Of a DNA stretch of 64,000 nt, positions 1 through 9,019 are shown one piece after another (the stretch's first letter is position 1; each line of letters starts with the position of its first letter). The stretch is taken from contig NZ_FQYM01000012.1 in NCBI RefSeq assembly GCF_900141705.1, positions 22,900 to 86,899 on the forward strand, in the 5' to 3' direction. The notes beneath the pieces are model-generated. The model made no database searches. It had not been told where the DNA came from and saw only the letters and a list, made by a program, of their open reading frames with translations. Origin of the DNA: Fibrobacter sp. UWP2. GTDB lineage: Bacteria > Fibrobacterota > Fibrobacteria > Fibrobacterales > Fibrobacteraceae. Made by a program: the position numbers and the translations under genes.

Positions 1-1544
1 CCGTTCATCATGCAGACGCCATAGGGGTTCTTTCCTAAAATCCAGTCCAGCTGGTCGGTCGCATACTTGTCGGCACCTTCATAATCTTTTAAGCCAAGAG
101 CACGGGATGCGTACGTTGCCGCAGCCGCAAGACTTGCGATACGGGCGTCTTCGCCCTGCCACCAGTAGTTGCTCTCGTTGTCGTGGGGGATAAAGAAACC
201 GTCCTTGATGCTTCCACCGGTCTTGTAGGTTTGGCGGGCGTAACCGAAGGGGTTTTCTCCATTGTTCGTGACAGAGATAAGCCACTTGAAGTGTTGTTCA
301 ATGGCATCGTTCACATGAGTGCCATTGCAGCTACCTCCGACACAAGCTTCTATTCCAACTTCGGCATAGCGGATAAGCGCAATCAGCGGAAGCCCCGCGT
401 CACTGGCGTGCCAGAAGGGGCGCGTCTTGGCATCGTCGCTCCAGAAGTATCCGTCTTTACTCAAGCGTCCAACAAGGCTTTTAGCGCGTTTATCAGCATC
501 GAGCAAGTATGTGTTTTCCCCTGTCGCTGCATAAAGTTCCGTCGCCGCCAAAAGTGCCGTGTAGTCGTCGATGATGTTTTCTTTGCCGTCGTCGCAATAG
601 GCGCAAGATCCGCCAATGCTCTGCTTTTCGGAAAGATGGGCATACGCCTTCTTGGCACCTTCCAAATACTGGATGCTAGTAAATTCGCCGGTGGCGCCGA
701 GGGTAGAGGCTCTGGCGAGAGCGGCTATTGCCATGCCACCGCCTTCGCGGAAGGCTGTCTGGTAATCCGCACTCTTTATGCCGTCGCCGGTGCTGAACGC
801 GCAAAGATAGCGGCTCCCCATGCCCCAGTTGTCAAAGACCGTCATGTAGAAGAACCCCTGGTCATCGAGCATGCGCAAAAGGAAGTCTGCACCGTAGAGG
901 GCTTCTTCGGCGGCTGTCGCGGAACCCTTGTGGTTACTCAACATTTTAGGGATGCGATTGGCAGCAAAGGCGAGCGCCCACACCGTCAAGGGAATCTGCT
1001 GCGGGTTCAGGTAATTCGCATAAGAAAGATGGCTTAGGTACTTGCTCACATCACCGCTGGCGTCGTACCAACCACCGCGCACATCGCGTGTGACGCCAGA
1101 AGATCCGTAAACGGAAACCTTGCTATCCCAACCCATAATTGTGGAATTGCTTGCACGGTCCTTGTAGAAATAGTCCATGACCATTTTCAAGGTCTTTTCG
1201 GCGAGAGCATTCTCGGCGACGGTGATCTCCGGGGATTTGTTTCCGTTAAAAGAAATGCTGTAGGTGCCCGCGGGGAGGTTGGATCCTAAATTGGCCACGT
1301 AATACTTGCCTGATTTGGAACGACCAGAAAGCCATTTGTCCGGGTCGGAGCCTTGATAAAACGTCCCGGTGGAGCCGTTGGATATGGTAAATTGTGTGCC
1401 AGCCAAGTCGTCGGTGCTTTCGACGATAATCGTCACCGGTTTACCGGTATCGTATCCAACATTGTTGTAATAGAAGCTGGCCGCCGTTGCCATAGAAGTA
1501 AAGGCAAGGGCCGCGGGAATGGTCAAAAGAGAGTAATGGGTCAT
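1..1544 (-). CDS. Glycoside hydrolase family 9 cellulase, 5' part (3' end outside window)
   Basis: Open from an ATG at 1544 to the window edge, about 514 codons, so the C-terminus is missing. A signal peptide (residues about 1-22) is followed by a small beta-sandwich like the cellulase N-terminal Ig domain (about 23-80) and then the GH9 (alpha/alpha)6 domain. The motif GGWYDASGD with SKYLSHLSYAN after it is the Asp-bearing GH9 signature in the form with an extra Ser; further along are NYWWQGEDARIASLAAAA and LDWILGKNPYG, both typical GH9 blocks. The family cleaves beta-1,4-glucan with an Asp base and a C-terminal Glu acid; the Glu block would lie beyond base 1 and cannot be seen. Likely a secreted endoglucanase, fitting a cellulose degrader. 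It is transcribed away from the aldolase gene. Confidence 0.9.
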   Translation of the reverse strand, partial: MTHYSLLTIPAALAFTSMATAASFYYNNVGYDTGKPVTIIVESTDDLAGTQFTISNGSTGTFYQGSDPDKWLSGRSKSGKYYVANLGSNLPAGTYSISFNGNKSPEITVAENALAEKTLKMVMDYFYKDRASNSTIMGWDSKVSVYGSSGVTRDVRGGWYDASGDVSKYLSHLSYANYLNPQQIPLTVWALAFAANRIPKMLSNHKGSATAAEEALYGADFLLRMLDDQGFFYMTVFDNWGMGSRYLCAFSTGDGIKSADYQTAFREGGGMAIAALARASTLGATGEFTSIQYLEGAKKAYAHLSEKQSIGGSCAYCDDGKENIIDDYTALLAATELYAATGENTYLLDADKRAKSLVGRLSKDGYFWSDDAKTRPFWHASDAGLPLIALIRYAEVGIEACVGGSCNGTHVNDAIEQHFKWLISVTNNGENPFGYARQTYKTGGSIKDGFFIPHDNESNYWWQGEDARIASLAAAATYASRALGLKDYEGADKYATDQLDWILGKNPYGVCMMN

Positions 1545-1642
1545 AGTGTTTTAAATCTAGTTTTTAAATAAACTATGCGATCAAAAAATTGAAATCCCGT
1601 GACTCTCGTCAAAAAAAATTCTTTTTCCCATTATTTTAATTA

Positions 1643-1828
1643 ACGCAAATTTTGCGTAGATTTGTCGGAAGTTCATCGGATTTGGCATTCAGTTCCGCCC
1701 GCTCTCCCCTACGACCTGTCCGTTCCCTGGACCGTTCGGGGACAGGTTGCCCAAAACCGAGGGCAACAACCAACCCAAAATTTTGACAAATTTAGGCTAG
1801 TTTTTCATATTTAACGCATATTTTGCGT
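1643..1828. promoter_or_regulatory. Two near-identical inverted repeats in a divergent intergenic region
   Basis: ACGCAAATTTTGCGT lies at 1643-1657 and ACGCATATTTTGCGT at 1814-1828, each preceded by TTA. The first is a 7-bp inverted repeat around one base; the second keeps the outer five base pairs. They are 171 bp apart between the divergent GH9 and aldolase genes. The shape suggests a dimeric repressor or activator with two operators. The protein is unknown. Confidence 0.45.
1714..1767. other. Two adjacent hairpins in the GH9/aldolase intergenic region
   Basis: ACCTGTCC (1714-1721) pairs with GGACAGGT (1740-1747), and GTTGCCC (1746-1752) pairs with GGGCAAC (1761-1767), overlapping the first stem by two bases. 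The segment is GC-rich inside an AT-rich spacer. It could be part of an RNA leader for the aldolase gene, or a decayed repeat; no known riboswitch core is recognised. Confidence 0.35.
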
Positions 1829-1930
1829 AAAAACAACCTATTTTTCTCTCCATTAGAAAAAATCCGTTGCACAAAGTGCCTCAATGACCTACATTTGGCA
1901 GGCAACAATTTCAAACAGAGGTTTAAAACC

Positions 1931-2872
1931 ATGTACTACGAAAGCATCAAGGTCCTGGACTGCACCATCCGCGACGGCGGTCTCGTCAACAAGCACGACT
2001 TCTCCCTCGAGTTCGTCCGCCGCCTTTACACCCTCCTCACCGCGGCCGGCATCGACTACATGGAAATGGGCTACAAGAACAGCCCCGAACTTTTTGACCC
2101 CAAGGAATACGGTCCGTGGAAGTTCTGCGACGACGACCTCCTTTGGAAAGTGAAGGACGGCATCGATTCCAAGATGAAGATGGCCGTGATGGCCGACGTG
2201 GGCCGCGTGAACATGGACGCCGTGAAGCCAGCTTCCGAAAGCCCCTACCAGATGTTCCGTGTGGCAAGCTACGTCAAAAACATCGACAAAGGCATCAGCA
2301 TGGTGAACGCCTTCCACGACATGGGCTACGAGACAACTCTCAACATTATGGCCGTGAGCCGCGACCGCGGTCCGGAACTTGACGAAGCGCTCCACCAGGT
2401 GAACGAAGAATGCAAGGCAGACATCCTGTACCTCGTCGATAGCTTCGGTGCCTTCTACCAGGAAGACATCGACAAGGAAATCACGCGCTACAGGAGCATC
2501 GTGAAGAACAAGAAGTTCGGCTTCCACGGTCACAACAACCAGCAGCTCGCCTTCTCCAACACCATCCAGGCAATCATCGACCACGTGGACTACCTCGACG
2601 GTTCCGTATCCGGCATGGGCCGCGGCGCAGGCAACTGCACCACCGAACTTTTGCTCAGCTTCCTCAAGAACCCCAAATACGATTTGCGCCCGGTTCTCGA
2701 CGCCATCCAGGAACTCTTCCTCCCGCTCAAGGAAAAGTACGAATGGGGCTACATCATCCCGCAGATGATCACGGGCATGCTGAACCGTCACCCGCAAGAC
2801 GCCATCGCCGTCCGCAAGACCGACGAGAAGGACATGTACCGCAAGTTCTACGAGAAGATGGTAAACGATTAG
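1931..2872 (+). CDS. DRE-TIM metallolyase-like aldolase (HMGL-like domain)
   Basis: 313 residues from the ATG at 1931, which follows an AGAGG ribosome site; a TTG further upstream would add 36 unlikely residues. The N-terminal DCTIRDGG motif matches the divalent-metal DRE-TIM superfamily (isopropylmalate synthase, HMG-CoA lyase, 4-hydroxy-2-oxovalerate aldolase). FHGHNN near residue 198 supplies the HxH metal ligands, and GMGRGAGN matches the late glycine loop. These enzymes make or break carbon-carbon bonds next to a carboxylate, in the cytoplasm. The exact substrate cannot be read from sequence. There is no partner acetaldehyde dehydrogenase nearby, so the catabolic MhpE role is unlikely. 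Single-gene unit ending at a bidirectional terminator. Confidence 0.75.
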   Translation: MYYESIKVLDCTIRDGGLVNKHDFSLEFVRRLYTLLTAAGIDYMEMGYKNSPELFDPKEYGPWKFCDDDLLWKVKDGIDSKMKMAVMADVGRVNMDAVKPASESPYQMFRVASYVKNIDKGISMVNAFHDMGYETTLNIMAVSRDRGPELDEALHQVNEECKADILYLVDSFGAFYQEDIDKEITRYRSIVKNKKFGFHGHNNQQLAFSNTIQAIIDHVDYLDGSVSGMGRGAGNCTTELLLSFLKNPKYDLRPVLDAIQELFLPLKEKYEWGYIIPQMITGMLNRHPQDAIAVRKTDEKDMYRKFYEKMVND

Positions 2873-2960
2873 CGGATAGCGGTCAAATTACTTTTTTGCC
2901 ATGAGAAGGCCCAGTTCAAAGAGCAAATGTAATGATGCCGCTACAAACAACTATACAAAA

Positions 2961-2996
2961 AAGCGCCATGGATCATTCCATGACGCTTCCGGTTTT
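2961..2996. terminator. Bidirectional intrinsic terminator
   Basis: AAGCG and CATGGA pair with TCCATG and CGCTT around a TCAT loop (2961-2988), with A-run before and T-run after. It serves the convergent aldolase and outer-membrane protein genes. Confidence 0.8.
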
Positions 2997-3019
2997 TTAG
3001 AGGTGAAAAACACCGTTTT

Positions 3020-4177
3020 TTATTTGATGGTCGACGTCAGGCGCACGGCAAGAGCGACATCAGATACCTTTTGTTCACTGTAAGCACTGAACTGAATCTT
3101 GGTACGCTTACCGAACTTCTTGATAAGACTTGCCGTCCAGGCGATTTCATCGGCATCGGCTTCAAGTTCGTCGCGGTCGCTAACATATTCCAGTTCCGCG
3201 TACAGGTTATCAAAAATGCCACCCGTCGGAACTTCAACACCAACGAAGAACGGCACGTAATCGGTTCCTTGTGCATACTCCGGCTTTACAGAACCTTCAC
3301 TGGAAAGGTTTTCGTCGTCACCCGTGTGAATGTAAGCGACTTCGCCATACAGGCCAAGCTTTTCGGTAAAGTAGTAGCTCGCACGGCCGGCAGCACGATG
3401 CGTCACCTCGGCGGGGTGCTGGATGGGATCCAACGCATTCACGCGATAAGCAGCACCCACCTTGGCACTTCCAAACTTGAGGGTTTCCTCGGCACGGATG
3501 TAACCAGTATTAAACTTGGAATCATACGTACCCACCAAGAAGTTGAAGAGGGACGGACCCGTTTCGAGGCCAAAGGAAATGGCGTCGTGCTGGTAATCGC
3601 GGGCAAGGAATCCGCGCTTGTTCAGGTGCACGTCCACGTATGTACCGAAGTTACCGGCAACGGTCCAGTCCGTACGGAAGCGACCGAATTGAGCACTGAA
3701 ATCGCCGAAACCAGTATTCCACTTGTACTTGGCGTAGTAAGTATCGGCGCTGATCTTGTCGAAGCTGAAGTTCTTGCCGTCACCGTCCTTGACCTTGTTG
3801 CCAAAGGCCGGAGAGAAGATACGAATGTTGATTACCGCCTCGAAATCGCCGGAAGTGTACTTTCCGCCGATGTTTGCACGCAAGAAGGAATTGTCGAGCG
3901 TGTTGTCGGCATCGTTATCGTAAACGGCCTTGATGGCCTGTGCCTGCACGTTTCCGGTGAGTTTGAAAGCGGGTTCCTCTTTCGCTTTTTCGGGCGCGGC
4001 AGCTTCGGCCTTCGGGGCTTCAGCCGCGGGGGCAGCGGCCACAGGGGCTTCAGCCGCGGGGGCAGCGGCCACAGGTGCTTCTGCTGCAGGGGCAGCATCC
4101 TGGGCGAAAACGTTGGAGGCGAAAAGGGAAGTTGTAATGACCGCAGCGGCGGCGAGCTTTGCAAAATTCTGATTCAT
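3020..4177 (-). CDS. Outer-membrane beta-barrel protein of the sulfur regulon
   Basis: 385 residues. A Sec signal peptide ends near Ala25 (NVFA-QD). Next comes a low-complexity linker (about residues 28-66) built from repeats of AEAPVAAAP and ending in charged residues. From about residue 70 the sequence alternates polar and hydrophobic residues with many aromatic, glycine-rich strands, as in a barrel of 14-16 strands. The family is not identified with certainty; porin-like proteins of this kind are common in Fibrobacter. Its promoter at 4225-4294 is one of the nine sulfur-regulon elements in the window, so uptake of sulfate or an organic sulfur compound across the outer membrane is inferred. 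The leader is about 40 nt. Confidence 0.65.
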   Translation of the reverse strand: MNQNFAKLAAAAVITTSLFASNVFAQDAAPAAEAPVAAAPAAEAPVAAAPAAEAPKAEAAAPEKAKEEPAFKLTGNVQAQAIKAVYDNDADNTLDNSFLRANIGGKYTSGDFEAVINIRIFSPAFGNKVKDGDGKNFSFDKISADTYYAKYKWNTGFGDFSAQFGRFRTDWTVAGNFGTYVDVHLNKRGFLARDYQHDAISFGLETGPSLFNFLVGTYDSKFNTGYIRAEETLKFGSAKVGAAYRVNALDPIQHPAEVTHRAAGRASYYFTEKLGLYGEVAYIHTGDDENLSSEGSVKPEYAQGTDYVPFFVGVEVPTGGIFDNLYAELEYVSDRDELEADADEIAWTASLIKKFGKRTKIQFSAYSEQKVSDVALAVRLTSTIK

Positions 4178-4224
4178 TCTTAAACTCCTTGGTTATGGTT
4201 ATTGTTTTGTTTTTTTGTGCGCTC

Positions 4225-4294
4225 AAATATAGAAGCCGTTTTTTAACTTGTCCAATACTTTAATTTTATGCGGAGTTATCGGTTTTTGCTATAA
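4225..4294 (-). promoter_or_regulatory. Sulfur-regulon promoter element 1 (outer-membrane protein)
   Basis: On the minus strand: -35 TTGGAC (4255-4250), 18 bp, -10 TATATT (4231-4226), and an upstream block containing an A-run, CGATAACTCCGCATAAAA and AAGTA. The block is shared by the other sulfur promoters. Its outer end overlaps the cysN terminator. Confidence 0.8.
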
Positions 4295-4323
4295 AAAAGG
4301 TCCCCGCTAGGGGACCTTATATT
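4293..4323 (-). terminator. Intrinsic terminator of the aprA-aprB-cysD-cysN operon
   Basis: AAGGTCCCC (4297-4305) pairs with GGGGACCTT (4310-4318) around a GCTA loop; read on the minus strand it ends in a T-run, directly after the cysN stop. Confidence 0.85.
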
Positions 4324-6009
4324 TTACTTTATCACAACTTTCCGGTAGGTGTCAAAAACTGTCCACTTTTTAAAGAACGCTTCGCGGCCAACTTCGCCCG
4401 CTTCGGTGTATTCCCGGAGGAGTTGCGACACGTCTTCATCGGAGCAAACCTTGATTTCAAAGCCACGTCCGTTGATGACCGGGAATCCATCGTAAAGATA
4501 TTTGGCTACTTCTGTGATTTCGGCGATGCGCTTGCCGCGCACTTTGACGGCGGTGCTGTCGCGCAAGATGATGATGTCGAAATCGTCGGGATAGCGGTAG
4601 CTCTCCCCCACTGTCGGGATTTCGTCACCCACGGTGTAGTGCTGCTTGACGGGCTGTTGCTTCACCACAGAGAGTGTCGCCGTATCGTAGAAGAACTCTT
4701 CGAAGATTTCTCCACGACCGTGGCGTTCGCCCTGCACGAATTCAGCCTTCTCACCTGCAGCAACCTGTCTTTCGAAAAGACCTTCCACGACGCCACATGC
4801 CGATGTCGCATGGGTCACGCGGTCAATGAGAATGAGCTCGCCCAAGGTCTTGTGCTTTTCAAAGAGGTCCACGACAATGGCTTCGGCAAATACGATTTCA
4901 ACGGAAGCGATGCCATTCTTGTTCAGCGATTCCGTCGCTTGATGCGCACCCGTGTTCACATCAATCGCATAATCGATTTTTGTAAGAGTGTCGGGAATGA
5001 TTTTCGTTCCGAGTTTCACGAGGTAGTCTTTCCCGAGTGAAAGCGGTTCGTCGTCCATCCACAGGAGCGAAGCCTTAATCTTCTTGTAGCTTCCGATGTC
5101 GGTGTCCTTGGCGAGCACGCAACCTCTGGAAACATCCACTTCGCGGTCCAGCGAAATGGTCACGGGTTCACCGACGTGAGCCTCTTCCACATTCTTGTCG
5201 CCGCGCAGAATTCCCTTGACAGCCGCCTTCTCGTTGCTCGGGAGGCTTGTAACCGTATCGCCCACGCGAATTGCGCCCGCTTCGATTTGCCCCTGGAATC
5301 CGCGGAAAGTGCGATCCGGGCGGCTCACACGCTGCACGGGCAGGTAAAAGCCCGCTTCGGTTTGCGCATCATCGATGTCGATGGTTTCAAGGTAATCCAA
5401 GAGGGCCTTGCCCTGGTACCATGCGATGTTCTTGGATTTCACGGTCACGTTGTCGCCCTCGGTGGCCGAAAGCGGAATCACATAAACGCTGTGGAGCGAA
5501 AGTTCTGCGCTCAGTTCATTGATTTGCTTCAGGATTTCTTCGAAACGTTCTTGGCTGTAGCCCACAAGATCCATCTTGTTCACGGCAAACACGAAATAGC
5601 GAATGCCCATAAGCTTGCAGATGCGGGCGTGACGGCGGGTCTGCACCAGAACACCCTGCGAGGCATCCACGAGAATCACGGAGAGGTCCGCAAATGATGC
5701 ACCTACGGCCATGTTGCGGGTATATTCCTCGTGCCCCGGCGTATCTGCCACAATAAAACTGCGACGGTCCGTCGTGAAATAGCGATACGCCACGTCGATG
5801 GTAATGCCCTGCTCGCGTTCCGCCATCAGGCCGTCGAGCAAAAGCGAATAGTCGATCTTTCCGCTGCGACTACCCACCTTGCTGTCGAGTTCCAAAGCCT
5901 TTTCCTGGTCAGCGTAAAGCAACTTAGAATCGTAAAGGATATGCCCGATGAGTGTAGATTTTCCGTCGTCCACCGAGCCGCATGTAATAAACTTCAACAA
6001 ACCTTTCAT
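4324..6009 (-). CDS. cysN: Sulfate adenylyltransferase, GTPase subunit CysN with extended C-terminus
   Basis: 561 residues. ATP sulfurylase large subunit: GTP hydrolysis drives formation of adenylyl sulfate from ATP and sulfate by CysD. The translation-GTPase motifs are clear: GSVDDGKST (residues 11-19), DTPGHEEY (89-96) and NKMD (144-147), followed by two beta-barrel domains to about residue 420. E. coli CysN stops near residue 475. Here roughly 140 further residues follow the VTHATSACGVVEG stretch, where CysNC fusions carry an APS kinase. This tail has no P-loop, so it is not APS kinase, which fits direct APS reduction by AprAB. The start codon overlaps the cysD stop (TAATG). Last gene of the aprA-aprB-cysD-cysN operon. 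Confidence 0.93.
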   Translation of the reverse strand: MKGLLKFITCGSVDDGKSTLIGHILYDSKLLYADQEKALELDSKVGSRSGKIDYSLLLDGLMAEREQGITIDVAYRYFTTDRRSFIVADTPGHEEYTRNMAVGASFADLSVILVDASQGVLVQTRRHARICKLMGIRYFVFAVNKMDLVGYSQERFEEILKQINELSAELSLHSVYVIPLSATEGDNVTVKSKNIAWYQGKALLDYLETIDIDDAQTEAGFYLPVQRVSRPDRTFRGFQGQIEAGAIRVGDTVTSLPSNEKAAVKGILRGDKNVEEAHVGEPVTISLDREVDVSRGCVLAKDTDIGSYKKIKASLLWMDDEPLSLGKDYLVKLGTKIIPDTLTKIDYAIDVNTGAHQATESLNKNGIASVEIVFAEAIVVDLFEKHKTLGELILIDRVTHATSACGVVEGLFERQVAAGEKAEFVQGERHGRGEIFEEFFYDTATLSVVKQQPVKQHYTVGDEIPTVGESYRYPDDFDIIILRDSTAVKVRGKRIAEITEVAKYLYDGFPVINGRGFEIKVCSDEDVSQLLREYTEAGEVGREAFFKKWTVFDTYRKVVIK

Positions 6010-6908
6010 TAGAAATATCCCTCCCTCTTGCGGCGTTCCATGCTGCCCGCGGCTTCGTTGTCAATCACGCGGGATGTGCGCTCCGAGGATACTGCGCTCA
6101 ATGTTTCGTCAATGATTTCGTCAAGCGTCGTGGCGGTCGATTCAATGCCGCCCGTGAGCGGGTAGCAGCCGAGCGTGCGGAAACGCACCGACTTGATTTC
6201 GGGCGTCTCGCCTTCCCGCAGCGGGAAGCGTTCGTCGTCCACCATGATGATGTTGCCGTCACGCACCACGACCGGGCGCGGGGCCGCAAAGTACAGCGGG
6301 ACAATGTCAATCTTTTCGCGCTTGATGTACTGCCAGATGTCCTTTTCGGTCCAGTTCGAAATCGGGAAAACGCGGATGCTCTCGCCCTTGTTAATCTTGG
6401 TGTTGTAAAGCTTCCACATTTCGGGGCGCTGGTTTTTCGGGTCCCAGGCGTGCGCAGAATTGCGGAACGAGAAAATTCTCTCCTTCGCGCGGGACTTTTC
6501 TTCGTCGCGGCGACCGCCGCCAAATGCAGCGGTAAAGCCGTACTTGTTCAAGGCCTGCTTCAGGGCCTGCGTCTTCATGATGTCGGTGTATGCCGCCCCG
6601 TGGTCAAACGGGTTGATGCCTTGCTTGACGCCGTCCTGGTTGATGTATTCCAGCATCTCGATGCCGAGCTTTTGCGCCGTGCGGTCGCGGAACTCGATCA
6701 TCTCGCGGAACTTCCACGTGGTGTTCACGTGCAAGAACGGGAAAGGCGGCTTTTCGGGGTAAAAGGCCTTCATGGCCAAATGCAACATGACGGAACTGTC
6801 CTTGCCTATCGAGTACAGCATCACGGGCTTTTCGCATTCAGCAGCGACTTCGCGGATGATGTAGATGGCTTCGGCTTCCAGCTCGTCGAGGTGTGAAAAT
6901 TCGCTCAC
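6009..6908 (-). CDS. cysD: Sulfate adenylyltransferase, catalytic subunit CysD
   Basis: 299 residues, close to the usual 300. PP-loop ATP pyrophosphatase fold with SIGKDS at residues 33-38, and the family blocks [29 protein letters not shown] and [12 protein letters not shown]. It transfers AMP from ATP to sulfate to give APS, coupled to GTP hydrolysis by CysN. Cytoplasmic. Third gene of the operon; its stop codon overlaps the cysN start by one base, suggesting translational coupling. Confidence 0.95.
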   Translation of the reverse strand: MSEFSHLDELEAEAIYIIREVAAECEKPVMLYSIGKDSSVMLHLAMKAFYPEKPPFPFLHVNTTWKFREMIEFRDRTAQKLGIEMLEYINQDGVKQGINPFDHGAAYTDIMKTQALKQALNKYGFTAAFGGGRRDEEKSRAKERIFSFRNSAHAWDPKNQRPEMWKLYNTKINKGESIRVFPISNWTEKDIWQYIKREKIDIVPLYFAAPRPVVVRDGNIIMVDDERFPLREGETPEIKSVRFRTLGCYPLTGGIESTATTLDEIIDETLSAVSSERTSRVIDNEAAGSMERRKREGYF

Positions 6909-6918
6909 TGTGAAACTC

Positions 6919-7245
6919 CTAGTATTTGTTAGATTCCTTGGGGTCGATATCGATAGTCTTGACGCTTCCGTCGTTCAGTTCAAAAAACCAGCGCACGATA
7001 TCGTTCTTTTCGCCCTTGACTTTTTCGGTATGCACCTTGCAGCCCTTGCCGCCGATGTCTTCGCCGAGAAAGAAACTGATGGCGTGAACGGGGCATTCCT
7101 TGATGCACGAGGTACAACCCCAGCAGTCCTTGGGGTACTTGATAAACGCTTTTTTATTTTCGTTTATCTTGATTAACGTGCCGGGGCAAACGTCGTGGCA
7201 GCGCCCGCAACCGATGCACTTGCTTTGATCAATGCTAATGCTCAT
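6919..7245 (-). CDS. aprB: APS reductase beta subunit, two [4Fe-4S] clusters
   Basis: 108 residues from the ATG at 7245, placed behind AAAGGA and overlapping the end of aprA by 11 bases. Cys10, 13, 16, 20 and Cys41, 44, 47, 51 form two ferredoxin-type clusters. The second cluster block [12 protein letters not shown] and the following residues resemble AprB, the electron-transfer partner of AprA. A C-terminal tail with [12 protein letters not shown] matches the AprB segment that contacts AprA. It would pass electrons to the flavin for reduction of APS to sulfite and AMP. Dissimilatory AprB is longer, near 150 residues; this shorter form is in the middle of an assimilation operon. Confidence 0.85.
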   Translation of the reverse strand: MSISIDQSKCIGCGRCHDVCPGTLIKINENKKAFIKYPKDCWGCTSCIKECPVHAISFFLGEDIGGKGCKVHTEKVKGEKNDIVRWFFELNDGSVKTIDIDPKESNKY

Positions 7246-8989
7246 AGTTCCTTTGCCCTTCTGCGGTGAGTTCGCGCAGGATGATTTTGATTTCACCGTT
7301 TTCGAGACGGGAATTCACGTACTTGCGGAAGTTGACGTTGTCTTTTTCGGGATAGTCGAGGTTCTCGGCAAAACTGTGCCAGCGGGTTTCGTGACGTGCG
7401 GCCAAGTGCGCAATCACGCTCTTGCAAACCGTCAGCCGTTCCTTGAGTTCGTAGATAAACATCACCTCTTGCAGGTCGGCGGCACGCAAGTCGCCCACGC
7501 GGGTCTCGATCTTCTCGATTTCCTTGAGAGCAACCGCTAACTGATTTTCGCTATAACGATAGCCTGTCTTGATGCCGCCTGCATAAGTGTCCATAACTGC
7601 TTGCATTGCTTCTTCAAGGTGCTCGACAGATTCGTTGCGGGCTTCTTCGGTATTGCCGCCGCGCTTGCTGAGGAATTTCTCGATTTCTGCGACATGTTCT
7701 GTAACCTCCTCTTCCGAAATTTTTTCCAGCGGATTCGCGCCCGGCGCGCTAGATCCCTGAGCTGGTTGATGAGTTTGTCGAATCAGCCGAAGGGCCGACA
7801 AACCCTTTACATACTCCACGGCACTCTTCGCCGCAATCTCGCCTTCGGCAAGCGCTCCCGTCACGTACTTCTGCGGAGCACCACCGGCAACATCGCCCGC
7901 GGCGTAAAGCCCTTCGATGGTCGTGGCGCGCTTGGTATCGACCCAGTAACCGCTTGCGGTGTGGCCGCCCACGATGTAAGGCTCCGTACCCTCAATTTCG
8001 ACATTCGCCTTCGACGGCGTGTCGTTTTCAATCCAGCGAATCGTCTGCGACGGCGCCATGTTCAGGTACGCCTTCAAAAGCGATTCTTCCTGCTCGGGCG
8101 TAATCCCAACGGTGCGCAAGTAGCACGGCCCGCGACCTTCCAGATTTTCGGCCACCGTGCCGTAAACACGTTCCGAAGTAGAAATCCCGTACTTGGTCTC
8201 GTAAACTTCTCCGAGGGAATTCACCTGCTTGGCGCCAACGCCCTGCGCGAGCGTCCCCGTCGGGGCAATCGTGTCCTTGCAACGGAGCGCTATGAACCGC
8301 ATTTCGAACGTGGTCATCTCGGCGCCGTGACGGATTCCCATGGCGTAACCCGCACCCGTATTGAACGGCGGGTACCACATCTTGTGCCGCGAAAATCCCG
8401 GATTGTTCGGGCGGTAAAGCCCGGCGGCACCGCCCGTCGCGACAATCACCGCACCCGCCTCAATGGCGTAGAAGGTATCGTTCTCTATCCCGAAACCGAA
8501 CGCACCGTCAATCTTGTTATCGTGAACGGAAAAATCAAAAATGTTCACGTGGTTCAGCACCTGAACGTTCGGGGCCTTCGCGACAGCCGCCGCCAAAATC
8601 GGCTTGATGTTCTCGCCGTTGATTTTGATGTTGCGGTTCCCGCGCGTCACATACTTGCCGTCCTTGTCTTTCAAGATGACAAGGCCGAGATTTTCCAAAT
8701 GCGCGGTGACCTCGTTGAACTTCTCGGAGATGGAATAGAGCAGATCCTCGCGGACGATCCCGTCGGCATCCTTCTTCGCGTATTCCACGTAATCCCTGGG
8801 CGTGCGGCCTTCGGTAATGTAGGCGTTCAGCGCGTTTACGCCGGCAGCCAGGCAGCCGCTCCGCTTGATATTCGCCTTCTCGACGACAAGTATCTTGATG
8901 CCGGCTTTAGAAGCAGCAATGGCCGCATAACAGCCGGCAGTACCGCCGCCTATGACCAACAAGTCCGTCTTGATCCGTTCTATCTTCAC
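7235..8989 (-). CDS. aprA: APS reductase alpha subunit, FAD enzyme
   Basis: 584 residues from the GTG at 8989, which has GGAGG four bases upstream; a TTG at 9004 overlaps that ribosome site and is less likely. The FAD-binding GGGTAG lies at residues 14-19, followed by the AprA/fumarate-reductase-type blocks NIKRSGCLAAGVNALN, ATGGAAGLYRPNNPG and GLYAAGDVAGG. It reduces adenylyl sulfate to sulfite and AMP using electrons from AprB. First gene of the operon and directly behind sulfur-regulon element 2. No qmo genes for membrane electron input are present, so ferredoxin or a similar soluble donor is inferred. Around residues 399-413 a repeat (7752-7796) is inserted in frame, giving a short low-complexity loop. 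Confidence 0.88.
   Translation of the reverse strand: MKIERIKTDLLVIGGGTAGCYAAIAASKAGIKILVVEKANIKRSGCLAAGVNALNAYITEGRTPRDYVEYAKKDADGIVREDLLYSISEKFNEVTAHLENLGLVILKDKDGKYVTRGNRNIKINGENIKPILAAAVAKAPNVQVLNHVNIFDFSVHDNKIDGAFGFGIENDTFYAIEAGAVIVATGGAAGLYRPNNPGFSRHKMWYPPFNTGAGYAMGIRHGAEMTTFEMRFIALRCKDTIAPTGTLAQGVGAKQVNSLGEVYETKYGISTSERVYGTVAENLEGRGPCYLRTVGITPEQEESLLKAYLNMAPSQTIRWIENDTPSKANVEIEGTEPYIVGGHTASGYWVDTKRATTIEGLYAAGDVAGGAPQKYVTGALAEGEIAAKSAVEYVKGLSALRLIRQTHQPAQGSSAPGANPLEKISEEEVTEHVAEIEKFLSKRGGNTEEARNESVEHLEEAMQAVMDTYAGGIKTGYRYSENQLAVALKEIEKIETRVGDLRAADLQEVMFIYELKERLTVCKSVIAHLAARHETRWHSFAENLDYPEKDNVNFRKYVNSRLENGEIKIILRELTAEGQRNYEH
7752..7796. repeat. Dispersed palindromic repeat inside aprA
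   Basis: A 43-bp segment framed by GATCCCTGA and CCGAAGGG, read in frame by aprA. It matches 33 of 43 positions of the copy in the lipoprotein gene at 44642-44684, but is read in a different frame there. It shares the CCCTGAGC...CCGAAGGG ends with the extragenic copy at 17991-18014. Confidence 0.65.
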
Positions 8990-9019
8990 AGCACCTCCGT
9001 ACAAATGCTTTGTGCCGCC

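Noticed and set aside
183..1037. Long plus-strand ORF of 284 codons
   Set aside because: It lies antisense to the GH9 cellulase frame, which has clear family motifs; the plus-strand product matches nothing recognisable.
1889..2797. Minus-strand ORF of 302 codons
   Set aside because: Antisense to the aldolase gene, with the His/Val-rich composition expected of a shadow frame.
3071..4183. Plus-strand ORF of 370 codons
   Set aside because: Antisense to the outer-membrane protein gene, which has a signal peptide, promoter and terminator; the GFSRGGSGH repeats are the mirror of its Ala/Pro linker.
4324..6009. CysN-CysC fusion
   Set aside because: The C-terminal tail has no P-loop or other APS kinase motif.
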